This document shows positions 23,756-34,238 of a stretch of DNA of 64,000 bases, piece by piece. A model generated the notes under the pieces. The model was given only the letters and a program-made list of their open reading frames with translations. It was not told where the DNA came from and ran no database searches. Within the stretch, counting starts at the first letter, position 1; every line of letters starts with the position of its first letter. This DNA comes from Endothia cerciana. Its lineage: Eukaryota; Ascomycota; Sordariomycetes; Diaporthales; Cryphonectriaceae. The DNA is taken from assembly GCA_026119935.1 (NCBI GenBank), contig JALRMH010000039.1:1-64000 (forward strand), written 5' to 3'. A program made the position numbers and the translations under genes.

Positions 23756-25767
23756 CTATTCGACCTTGAGACTCTGCAGCCGAGCCTCTGCCTGGATCAC
23801 CTATTGCATGAGACGTTAGTATACCTGCCCGCAACCCGCAGGTGGCCGCACGGTAGCCGTGGACTTACATCTAGAGCCTGCCTGACCTCCAACACCTTCC
23901 TCACCTCACCCAACCAGTCCCGGCTCAGCGCCTTTGCCCAGCCGGTCAGACCGTTCATCTCTCGCGCGGCAGCATCCAGGTTGCCCTCCTCGAGGAACGT
24001 CTGCGTGCGCGTGAGGATGCTTTCGACGTCGTCACCAGCGGCTATACCCTGTTTCTTGAACAGCACCTTGCTTAGAACAAAGCTGGATGCGTGGCTGGCG
24101 ACCCCAGCATCCTCGGGTAGCAGCGAGGCCTTCCGCACCTCGTTTGCGACCCGTCGGAACCTGTCGATCAGCTCTGCCGAGTTCGGGACACCGCGCTGGT
24201 AGGCCGCGGGGTTGATCGAGGCGATGGCTGCGTTGACGACGGCATCATCCGCTGCGATCTCCTTCAGGGCCACGAGCTCCTTGATGAAGGGCCGTGGGTG
24301 GGCTGCGTCCTCGAGGCTGGCGCGGACGGCCTCGACAGCAACATGGAGCTGCTGTGTGCGCAGGTTCATGTCTATCACCTCGTCCCAGCCGGTAGCCAGG
24401 CTCTCCAGGTCCGAGACGGACTTGGACAGCTCTTCAAGCCTGCCAAGCCTGCTGTCCCGCTCTGACTCGACCTGCTTCTTGATCTGGTCCATGAACTGGC
24501 GCTTGAGTGCGATTGCCTGCTCGAGCAGCCGGTTGTTCAGCTTCTCCTCGTTCAGCTGCCTCTCCCGCTCCGACATGACCTTGATCCGCTCCTCGTGGGC
24601 GTCCTTGATCTTCTTCAACTCCTCGTCGAGCTCCTGTTGCCAGCCGGCCTCCTGCGCAGCCATGGTCTTCTCAACGCGGGTGAGCAGGTCGTTCGCAGCC
24701 TTGTCGAAGTCCGCGACACGCGCCCTCACCTGGGCAGCAGCGTCCGTCTCAGCAGTCGCCTTGATCCGGTCAATCTCGCCGTAGACCTTCTTGAGCTCGT
24801 CCTTGGCCTTTTCGACTGATGAGGCATATTTTCCGTGGGCCCCATCAGCGTTGATAACGGCGATGATGTCGTTTAGCATATGCGCCAGGTTCTGGACCAC
24901 GGGCTCGTTCACATCAGGGAAGTAGATAGGCTGGATTGGTGAGGCAGGAGGGAGGCGCGACGGCTCGTTGACCTCCGGCGCCTTGAAACCAGAAGTCGCG
25001 GCGGGAGTGTCCTTCTTAGGCTCCGCCCTGGGCGCATCCTTCGGCTTGGGTGCCTCAGGCGCAGGCGCGGGCGCGGGCGCGGGCGCCTTCTTCACAGCCT
25101 CCTTCTTCGCCGGGGCAATCTTCTCTACGGCACTCGACTGCCGCCCGGCCGGCTCACCTGCGTCCGCTACCCTCCAGGCCACGCCGTGCTGGGGTGGGAT
25201 GCGCACCGCCTCGCCCGTGTCGCGTGCGCGCTGGGCACCGCGGTTCGATATGTTCGGAAAGCGCTTCCGGAACTCCATCTCCTCCAGGTACAGCACGGCC
25301 TGCTCGCCATAAGGAATATACTCGGTGAAGAAGTCATGGAAGTTGTCGTTGATCCGTGAGTAGTAGACACCGCCGCCAAAGGCGACGGCGCCGAGGATCA
25401 TGAGGGTCAGGACATAATTACGGAGTCTCCTGAAGAAGCCCTTGCCTGCAGGAGGCGGCGGTGGGGGTGTAGAGGTCGCAGGCTCTTCCTTCTTCGTGAC
25501 TGCTCCGAGGTCTTCCGGGGCTGGAGGTGTCAAGGGCACGTTCTCGGTGGCGATAGTACCGGCCTGAACGTTCGACTCGTTCGCTGGTGGGGGTGGTTGT
25601 GTCGATGGAGCGGTATTCGTCTCTGCGGCCGGTGGTTTCGGGATCTGCGACTTCTCATCGGCATAGCCCCTCTATGCACAATACGTCGATCAGCAAATGT
25701 CGCGTTCGACGCAGGTCGCACGACCAGGAAGATAGCACTCACCCTCGCTACGAGGCCAGCAGGTCGA

Positions 25768-25798
<31 letters not shown>

Positions 25799-25874
25799 GC
25801 CATTGACGGCCGGGAGCGGCGGCAACAGACCTGCTGCCCAGACCCCTCACGGATCGAAGCGATGTCCGCAACAT
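23756..25874 (-). CDS. mic60: MICOS complex subunit MIC60 (mitofilin)
   Basis: Three exons (complement): 25874-25743, 25671-23869, 23800-23756; 659 aa. Mic60 is the inner-membrane core of MICOS and shapes crista junctions. The first exon is an Arg/Ala-rich presequence with a 10-Ala run encoded by a GCA repeat. One membrane helix (about residues 130-148, YVLTLMILGAVAFGGGVYY) is followed by YIPYGEQAVLYLEE, typical of fungal Mic60. Then come Pro/Ala/Lys-rich disorder, a long coiled coil (about 210-430) and the mitofilin domain ending WLGEVRKVLEVRQALD. The last exon adds the final 15 residues (VIQAEARLQSLKVE), completing the conserved C-terminus. The last intron contains a perfect TACTAAC branch site. 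Identification is very secure. Confidence 0.96.
25763..25797. repeat. CTG/GCA trinucleotide repeat inside MIC60 exon 1
   Basis: About ten copies of CTG on the plus strand read as GCA (alanine) on the coding strand, giving an alanine run in the mitochondrial targeting sequence. The unit is in frame with the gene, so expansion or contraction changes only the length of the run. Confidence 0.85.
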
Positions 25875-26911
25875 GAGGGAATGCAAGGGTCCGTCGCGGG
25901 TGTCGGATTGGTATTGTGAGGGATGAAGGAAGTTCAACCTGGGTACCGAATTGCTGCTTGCGGGAAATTTCGCGACTTGACCTGGTTTTGCCGAAGCTCT
26001 GGCGGTTGGCTAAAACTGACAAGGATCATACACAGTAGGCTCCTTTCAAAGTTCAGGAGCAGCAACGTCATACCGTATATTGCCCATTGCTTGCCCCTCC
26101 CCCCCAACAAGATGAAAAAGAAGTAAAGAAGGAGGAGAACGGGGGAGGGGGACAAGAGAGAGGACTTTTAACATACATACATCATGTTCACTTCTCGTAG
26201 GAGCGGGAAGGTGGGTTGGGGTGGGGGGGGGGGGATTCTCTCTGTTCCCTCACCTAGCCCTCCTATTGCTCTCCTGCTCAAGCGATGTCGAAGATGTCTG
26301 CCAGACTTAGAGCGAGCATATCTAATCCTACGCCGTCCAGGCTCCTAATGGGTATCCAATCAGCTGTGAAAGCGGCACCCTACTCCGTCTGGCGGTGTTC
26401 GCATCCAGACCCAACGACAATCTTTGACGGCAGCAGGACCATGAGAATCTGTTGCAGCGTGGTATTGTATATAATGCTTTCCTGGTACAGATGCGTCTCT
26501 TGCCGTCACAAGACCGTAGACACAAAGTAAGGACAAAACAATCTCATCAACTCGAAACCCCCATCCTGACGCCGAGATCCTGCCTCTTCCCTGGACCAGA
26601 CCAACGATCAGAAAGTTCTTGGATTCAAGTTCCGCGAAAAAGGCATCATGAAAAGGTATTAAACAACGACTTATGCCATCCCGTCGTACGAGCATTCGAC
26701 ACCAGAGAATGCACCAACATTCACGGACTTTGTTACTCGTCCCGAAGGGGCATGTAACTCCACCCAGCGACTTCCACGCTCCGCAACGGCGACTTGGTCC
26801 CGGGAATATCTCATCCCTGAGACCGCGCGAAATCTATCTGAAAGGCAGGCGGGCCCCATAGTGATACGCAGGCCTCCCCACTAGTTGAATTCCTTTGACA
26901 CATGGCAACCT
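25875..26911. other. Intergenic region between MIC60 start and RAB5 stop
   Basis: About 1 kb. Sequence nearest 25875 should contain the MIC60 promoter, and the right end the RAB5 3' UTR. Contains a purine-rich AAGAAGG stretch around 26110-26160 and a G12 run at 26223-26234. No supported gene. Confidence 0.5.
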
Positions 26912-27825
26912 TTAGCAAGCACACGGGCCGTTGCTGTTGGTGTTGGCACTCTCTGGCGCGCCGAGGCTGACTCCCGGCCGTTGGCCCGTCCGTGAGTGTC
27001 GCGGGCCAGCCTGGTCGAGCGGCAGTTTCTTGGCGATCGCCGTAAACAATTCCTTGACGTTCTCTGCAGTCTTGGCGGAGGTTTCGAAGAACAGGAGGCC
27101 GGCCTCGCGGGCGTACGCCTCGGCCTCTGATGTCTGGATGGCCCTCTTGTCGGGCTGCTCGGTGACGAGGTCAAGCTTGTTTCCGGCGAGCGCGATGATG
27201 ATGTTCTCGTTGGCCTGGCGTTGGAGCTCTTTGACCCACGCCTTCGCCTTGTCCAGTGATGACTGTCCCGGCAGGTCAGCCTGACTCGTTCGCGGTCGCA
27301 TATTCCTGTCCTCCCCGCATCAGATACATACAGCTTGTGTGATATCGTAGACGACTACGGCGCAGTTGGCATTCCTGTAGTACATGGGCGCCAGGGACTT
27401 ATATCGCTCTTGCCCGGCAGTATCCCAGATCTCGAACTTGACGGTGGTGTTTTCATCGAGGGAGATCGTCTGTGTGAGGAAGGCGGCGCCAATGGTAGAT
27501 TCTCTGTAGGAGTCGAATTGGTCCTGCAAATCCGGTCAGCCAGTGTCCTCCAGTACCGGGGATGGACGGGATGGGGCCTCTGGCGCACCTTTACAAAACG
27601 CAACACTATCGAGCTCTGGGGTCCGTATGTCAGTGCCAGCAGCGGAGATGGGAGGGGTGATGCGGGGCCAGTACCTTGCCGACAGCAGACTCCCCTGTAC
27701 GACGGTCAGCAAACGGTGCGTTTTGTCGCCATATTCCTTGATAAAGACATACCAAGCAGGACCAACTTGAACTGCGCAAATCTGTTGCCCATGCCGCGGG
27801 CACCAGGAGGACCTCGGGAAGCCAT
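26912..27825 (-). CDS. vps21: Rab5-family small GTPase (Ypt5/Vps21-like)
   Basis: Five exons (complement): 27825-27753, 27694-27675, 27615-27589, 27523-27332, 27262-26912; 220 aa. It is a GTP switch controlling early-endosome fusion and vacuolar sorting. G1 P-loop: GESAVGKSS (residues 25-33), assembled from three exons, one only 20 nt long. The switch I region has ESTIGAAF, the Rab5 hallmark. G3 is WDTAGQE, G4 is GNKLD and G5 is ETSAK. Rab-family segments such as YKSLAPMYYRNA follow. The C-terminus is hypervariable and ends in Cys-Ala-Cys, a CXC motif for double geranylgeranylation by Rab GGTase II. Introns are 58, 59, 65 and 69 bp. Its start lies 836 bp from the divergent SAC1 gene. Rab5 is certain; which paralogue (Vps21/Ypt52/Ypt53 type) cannot be decided here. 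Confidence 0.95.
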
Positions 27826-28661
27826 GACGGAGACGTTAAGGTGATTCCGGAAGCCGTGTGTTTGTGTCCAAGAGGTCGTAGGAGGGCCACCGCCAGGTCG
27901 CTGGAGACTCGTTGAGGTGAGATCGGGCTGATAGGCTGGGCTGGGAGGGGGACCAGCAGAGGAAGGAGTCGCAGCCGGTAGGAGAGATAGAGGAGGTCGG
28001 GCAGAGAGGGGAATGACCAACTGCCTTGGAGGGTGACGAGGATGGTGTCGCAAGAGGCTGTGGCTGTTGAGGTTGAGATGGTGGAGTGGAGGATGAATGG
28101 GTGTTGATCAGGCTAGTGCGAGCTGACGAACGATCTCGACGACGGACTGTTGAGAGGTTCCAACAGGTTGTCGCCGGCCTGGCCTAAGCATGGCCTGTCT
28201 GCAACACGTCAGGCGCTGGCACTGACGGGGCAGCCCAAGGATCCGAGGTGTCCCGCCTCCTGGTCCGTGCACCCCTATCATATTCACAAGCTGCATACTA
28301 TGGTCGTAGTGCTGTGCAGCGCGCACTTGGTCTGGTCCACTGGTCCTTGGTCCCCTGATCCCCTGTCTGTGATGACGAAGGGTCAGCTGAAATTAGAAGC
28401 CCCTTGCAACTTTGGGGTCCGGCCTGCACATGCAAGAAGCTACCACGTTTAATAGCCAGGTCATCTCGCTGACGTGCACCCCTCGAGCCCTTCAACCACC
28501 AGCTCGTAACTCCTTCTATAGCAAGTTCAGGGCTTGAAGCAGCGGTATCTGATGGCCTAGAGAGCCTCCTGCTCAACCGACCAACTTGTTGACTCCGGAA
28601 CCAGCTGGGCCCCAGGCCTGACCTGCAAGCTGTCCTGCTCCCTCGTCGCGACTCGCCCGTC
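27826..28661. promoter_or_regulatory. Shared upstream region of RAB5 and SAC1 (divergent)
   Basis: 836 bp between two start codons that point away from each other. It must contain both promoters. No TATA element or factor site stands out clearly by eye, and no ORF in it is supported. Confidence 0.5.
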
Positions 28662-30891
28662 ATGGCCCTCCCTTTCAGGGACATCAACGTCCAGGTCGCC
28701 TCCGACAGCTACGTCTTCCGCTCCCCTTCCTCGCCCAACGCTCCCGCTCTCACTATCGACCGTCCGTCTGGCGACATCCGGCTGAGTGACGGAGCTCTTG
28801 TTGCTGGGAAGAGGGTCTCGCGGGTGACGAGCATCGCTGGCATCCTGGGTATCATCCAGCTGCGACTTGGTAAGGAGATCCTTGAGGGCTCCTCTCATCA
28901 CCATCACGATGCCTGTTCTGACATTGTATAGACAAGTATGTCATCGTCATCACCAAAGCCCAGCCTGTTGGCCGCCTGAAGGGGCACATGGTCTACAAGA
29001 TTGTCTCCACCGATATCCTTCCCATGCGAGAGCGACAAGTCCACGATCCAGACGAGGACAAGTTCCTTGCGATTCTCAAAACCTTCATCAAGTCTGGCCC
29101 CATGTACTTCAGCTACTCGATCGACCTCACGAACAGCTTCCAGCGACAGTCGCAACATGACAGCTCAGCCCCACTGTGGCAGAAGGCGGACGACCGCTTC
29201 TTCTGGAATAAACACGTCCAGTCCGACCTGATCGAGTACCGGAACATGGGCGCCAGGGGTCAGCCAGGGCCACAACCAGGCGCGGACCCATACATCCTTC
29301 CGGTGATCTTCGGCATGCTCGAGATTCACCCGACAATCTTCAAGGGCACCCCTCTGACGATCGTCCTTATTACCCGCCGGTCCCGGCATAGAGGCGGAAC
29401 GAGATACTTCTCACGCGGCATTGACGAGGAGGGTCATGTTTCCAACTACAACGAGACGGAGCAGGTCTTGATACTGAACGACAGCGGGGGCGGCATGAGC
29501 GGGTTTACAGGGGGCAATAGCACGCAGACCTCCAAGACTGAGAGCCGCGAGATGCAGATCTTGGCCTATGTCCAGACCCGCGGTAGTGTCCCAGTGTACT
29601 GGGCCGAGATCAACACCTTGTCATACACACCGAAGTTGCAGATCCGCGGCATCGACTCTGCTTCTCCCGCGGCCGCGGCACACTTCAACGAGCAGGTCCG
29701 GATATACGGCGACAACTATCTGGTCAACCTTGTCAACCAGAAGGGGCGAGAACAGCGAGTCAAAGAGGCATTTGAGCAGGTGGTACAAAAACTACAGTCG
29801 TTGCCAAGGGAGGATGTCACGAGCAACACCGTGACTGACGAGAAGTTTCACGTCATCGAGTCGAGCTCTTCCAAGCAGACCTTTGATCGTGTCCACTACA
29901 TCTACTTCGACTTCCACTCCGAGACCAAGGGCATGAAACTGCACCGCGCACAGCTCCTCCTGGACAGGATGCAGGAAGCACTCGTTGCTCAGCAGTACTT
30001 CCGAGCGGTTGATATGCCGGCTGGTATCGATGGACGACTTGAGGTTAGGAACTTGCAGACATCCGTAGTGCGTACCAACTGCATGGACTGTCTGGACCGC
30101 ACAAATGTCGTTCAGAGCATGTTGGCCAGGTGGACTCTAGACCGCATGTTTGTCGACCTTGGGTTGATGCAGCGTGGTGCGACCTTTAAAGACGAGGACC
30201 CGGCTTTCGAGTTCATGTTCCGCAACCTCTGGGCTGATAACGCCGACGTGGTCAGCAACAGCTACTCCGGCACGGGTGCCATGAAGACAGACATGACCCG
30301 CCTGGGGATCCGCACCAAAGCCGGTGCCCTCCGTGATGGCCAGGTCGCTGTCACGCGATACGTGAAGAACAACTTCCTGGACGGGCCCAGGCAGGACGCC
30401 TTCGACCTCTTTTTGGGCGTATACCTCCCAGGCACGGCCTCAGTTGGACCCAGCCTTGTCTTCGCCGACCGACGGCCCGTTCTCATCCAATCCATTCCCT
30501 ACGTCCTAGCATTCAGCATTTTCTTTGTTCTTGTTGGCCTGTTCACTAAGAGGCTACCGGACTCCGCGGTCACGCCCATGCGGCTTTTCATCATCTTCTG
30601 GATCGTTGTGGGTGCTTGGTCAGCCCGCTTCATCTTGAAGCACGGCATGCTCTACGTAAGTCTCATACCCTGCTATACGACTTTGCGAGCCTTCAAGTCA
30701 AGACTGACAATGAATTGAAGGTCAACTGGCCCAAGCTTAGCCCGCGGCCCTATGTGGCGGAGGGCTACCAGGAGACGATCAGCAAGGTTAGGAAAGACCC
30801 TCTGCTTGGCAGCCTGGTGGCAAGACACGAGCGTGGTCTGAGTGCGGTAAGATATTCCAACGCAGAAGAGGGAAAGAAGAGGATCGAGTAG
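28662..30891 (+). CDS. sac1: Phosphoinositide phosphatase SAC1
   Basis: Three exons: 28662-28869, 28932-30655, 30721-30891; 700 aa (yeast Sac1 is 623). It dephosphorylates PI4P at the ER/Golgi membrane. The SacN fold covers about the first 350 residues, with motifs such as FFWN and RRSRHRGGTRYFSRG. The catalytic loop RTNCMDCLDRTN spans residues 450-461, with Cys453 and Arg459 forming CX5R. Two hydrophobic C-terminal helices (about residues 590-640) anchor the protein in the ER and are encoded just before the last intron, as in fungal Sac1. Introns are 62 and 65 bp with GTAAGG/GTAAGT donors; the first splits Asp70 (encoded G|AC). A soluble catalytic domain with a tail anchor fits Sac1 rather than Sac2/Fig4 relatives. 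Confidence 0.96.
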
Positions 30892-32306
30892 ACACCTTCG
30901 TGCGCATGCATGCTATGTACCAATATACTATACTCTCTTTCCCACGGCTGGTTTTCCGTAGCATTTATCTCACCAAATAAGCTGTTAGTAATGTGAGACC
31001 CAGTTAATAGCCCAAGTCTCCCTCTTTTACTATCTGACCAAAAGCGCCTGAGCTGATCTCTTTTCTCGGTTTCGTGCCGCGTTCCTCCCTTTCTGATAGC
31101 CGGACCTCAATGTCTTTCCGTGCTCGCGGACTCTCCTTGCCTTGTGGTCAAGGTACCTTTACAGCCTCCACGCCATGGGGCTAAAGAGCGCTCATTCATA
31201 GCGGTCCCACACAACCCGCCCTCTTTCCTCTTATAAATGATGAAGGGAAAGAAATATCTGCCATACCTGGGTAATGACACGGTGGATGGCGTGAAGCAGG
31301 TACTGCCCGGCTCATGAATCATGATCCTTTTTTATGCACAAGATCAAGATAGGATCTAGCTGCTCAAGGCCCATCAGGAGTGTTCATGTGGTTTTATTTG
31401 GAGTGGTGGGTAGATCTCCTGAGACACAGATGTGAGGTTAGTAATTCCATTCTTCTCCATTCTTCATAATACTGACACCAGAGCTTCCACCAGATGAATC
31501 TTAGATATTCATTGAGAAGCCTCCTATACCCCGAACTTATTCAAGGAGTACGAAAAGCATCACGTCCGAGGGCCCTTTCCCTCCCCCCAAAACCAGAACG
31601 TCCTCAAAAAGAAAGAACGTCTGCCGCAGTTGAGACTCATGCCGTGTCTTGACCCTCTGAATGTGTAGCTGCGGGCAGGGCGTCGTATAAATCTTAATAT
31701 TCGGCGACAGTCAGTCCACTTGATCATAGACTTTCGAGGTGTCACCGTTTATTTCTGTGCAATGGTTCATCCAAAAGAATCTACCATATGAAACCGAAGT
31801 CAAAACCTCTTGACACAAATGTCGTCGCTACCACCACGCCCTTTCCTTTCCCTCTACCCTCCGAATACATGATCAACACATCATTGAGGCTTCTCACTCT
31901 CTGATCCTTGTTTAAATCGCAAGTGCCAGTGGCTCGAAACATCGACATCTCCTTCTGCTCGCCCGATTGGGATATTCGGGATCTGTCCTCTTCCTGAAGC
32001 TTATAGCGCTCCGTCAGCCTCTTCTCCCACTGTACGAAGTCTCTTAATCGCTTCTTTTTTTTTTTTGACTGCTAAAAGCAAAGCGAAAACGGAGCTGAAG
32101 GTACGCACAAGTCTTGCCCATTTCACCGCCGCCGCCTGGCAGTGATGATTCGAGCACCGGAAACCCTTGCCTTCACACAAAGTTATTAATCTCTTGCCCT
32201 ACGCAGGTGCCGGCTGTTACAGGCCCGCTACAATATCCGCTGTGAACCACAACTCAACCTTCTTTTCTCCATATCTCTATCTTCCCTCCCCCCCCCCCCC
32301 TCAACC
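30892..32306. other. Intergenic region
   Basis: 1.4 kb with lower GC than its neighbours, holding the SAC1 3' UTR and the leader of the next plus-strand gene. A T run lies around 32050-32065, and a C13 run (32288-32300) ends six bases before the next start codon. No supported ORF. Confidence 0.55.
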
Positions 32307-33123
32307 ATGAACGACGTCCAGCCAGAGGAGCCGCAAGCGCCCGCCACGACAAGCGTCAACATGCCGGAGAATGTCGAGCAGGACGAGCTGAAGTCCGCCA
32401 TCTGGGACGGCCGCGCGCTGTCGCCGATCCTCCCTCAAAACCAGCTTCGCGAACAGGCTTTCCGCCGCGAGGTCGCCGTGGGTTTCAGGCACATCCTGGG
32501 CCAGTGCCGCCTGGCGCTCAAGTATAGCGTGATCGGCTGGGTTGGAACCCTCGAGAAGGTAAGGTACTCTCGTTTTGCTACGAACACATTACCCAACACA
32601 ACGGCATGCCCGATTATTCCAATTTCAGGTCTCTCCTGCCCCGGGTTGATTCCAATCGTCCCCCCTCCCCTCCTTTACCAACCAGAACCGCGAGCGAGCC
32701 CGTTTATCTTAACCCCTCCTTCCTTTCCCAAAAAAACAGGACAAGATCCCCGCCGCCATGGCCAACGCCCCCTCCATCGCCACCCTCAACGGCCGCATCG
32801 ACAGCCTCGACAGGGCCCTCGAGCCCTTCCTCCCGCACCCGACCGAGGCCGACCGCTTCTCCCTCAGCGCCGACACCCTCGCGCGCGTCGACTACGTGCG
32901 CGGCCGGCTCCTCGCCATCGAGCCGGGCATCAAGTCAACGCGCCACATCGCGCCCGTGCTGGACGAGATCGAGCGCGACGCCCGTGTCGCGCGCATCGTG
33001 CCCCCGCAGGACCAGAACGGGTGGGCGTGGAGCTGGACCTACGACGACTGGTTCCGGTGGGACGCGGGCGAGAGGAAGTGGGTGGCCGCCACGCAGGGCT
33101 GGAGGGTGGACTACCTGGTGTAA
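32307..33123 (+). CDS. Hypothetical protein, 211 aa
   Basis: Two exons, 32307-32558 and 32740-33123, joined by a 181-bp intron with a GTAAGG donor and an AACAG acceptor; the frame is maintained (EK|DKIPA). I do not recognise the family. The N-terminal third is acidic and Pro/Ala-rich. A central segment (FRHILGQCRLALKYSVIGWVG) is mildly hydrophobic and could be an amphipathic or membrane helix. The C-terminal half has a helical repeat-like stretch and ends with a Trp-rich patch (NGWAWSWTYDDWFRWD). Strong GC3 bias, a proper intron and high Trp/Tyr content support a real, folded protein. The start is the first ATG after a pyrimidine-rich leader. An alternative acceptor at 32629 gives a stop within seven codons. 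Confidence 0.75.
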
Positions 33124-34238
33124 GTCGTGCGCGCGTGGTAGAGTGGGGACAGGAAGGTTCTTGATAACGGCGTGGCTTTTTCGTCGTGGGGGGGGGGGGC
33201 ATCTCTCCTTTGTACCAGCGATGTTCGTTGACGATTTTACCGAATGCAAGAAGAAAGATGGAGACTAACTTTCCTTGAAGGGGATAAGAGCTCGAGACTG
33301 ACAGGGAACGCATCTCACACTGCGGATTCCCGTTTGCTGAGGGGAGAGGTGGTGGCGGGGGAGGTGTCTAGAAGTCGGGTATTTTGGGGTATGGGAGAGC
33401 AAGACGCGCTGCGGTGTCTCGTGAAGCAAAGCCTTTTATCCACCATAGATGCACCGAGCACCAGGAAAAGAGCAGCCCGGAGGCAAATCACTACCACGAC
33501 CCGGGGTGATCTCGTTCCCAGTTAATCCCCTGGACAAGCACTTGGCCGTATGAACCGTACTGGAGTTGCCCTCGGCCCCACGTCTTCTGTCTGCGTGGCG
33601 CGCTTTGTTGAGTCTTTTGCGTTCGAACCCTGGGCCCATATCATGAGAAGCTAGCTGTATACAATTCGCCCCCGCGGGGGGGGGGGGGGGAAGGCTCGGG
33701 GCTCGGCTTGGAAAGAGATGGTATGTGTGCAATAGGGTCTTCACAACACCACAACCAAGGCAGCAAGTTTTCAACAGCTTCGATGTATAATGGAAAATCG
33801 ACACGAGAAAGGGTGATGGCCCTCCTGGTCTGCGACGAAGTATTTCATTTCTCAGTCTCATCCCTTGTTAAACTTTCGCCGTTCCGTAGACAAGCCCCAA
33901 TAGCGAGGTCTTTTCTATTCAACCCACCTGACCAAGTAAAGATTACCGAGTTAAGCCAGAAAGAAAGAAAAAAAATAAAAAATAAAAAATAAAGTAAAGT
34001 AGAAAACGAGCCTTTCAGGGGGTATCAAGGCGCCTGTGAAGTTCCATATCCAAGAGAAAATACACGAGAAACCAATCTGCCTGCTTGCTATGCCCTGGCT
34101 CTGGCGATGAGTTGAGAAAGGAAGACAAAGGGAAGGAAACGTTGATCCAACTCCGCGGCTATGCCAGACCGTAGACAACAACAACAACTTAAAGGAAGAA
34201 ATAAACGAGTGTCAGCGAAACGGTCGAACGGCCCTTCC
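33124..34238. other. Convergent intergenic region
   Basis: 1.1 kb between converging genes. Contains G12 (33188-33199) and G15 (33676-33690) runs, the rightmost long G/C homopolymers in the window, and an A-rich patch near 33965-34000. No gene supported. Confidence 0.6.

Noticed and set aside
33610..33650. tRNA-like GGTTCGAA (minus strand)
   Set aside because: Flanks do not form a T-arm stem or any cloverleaf.
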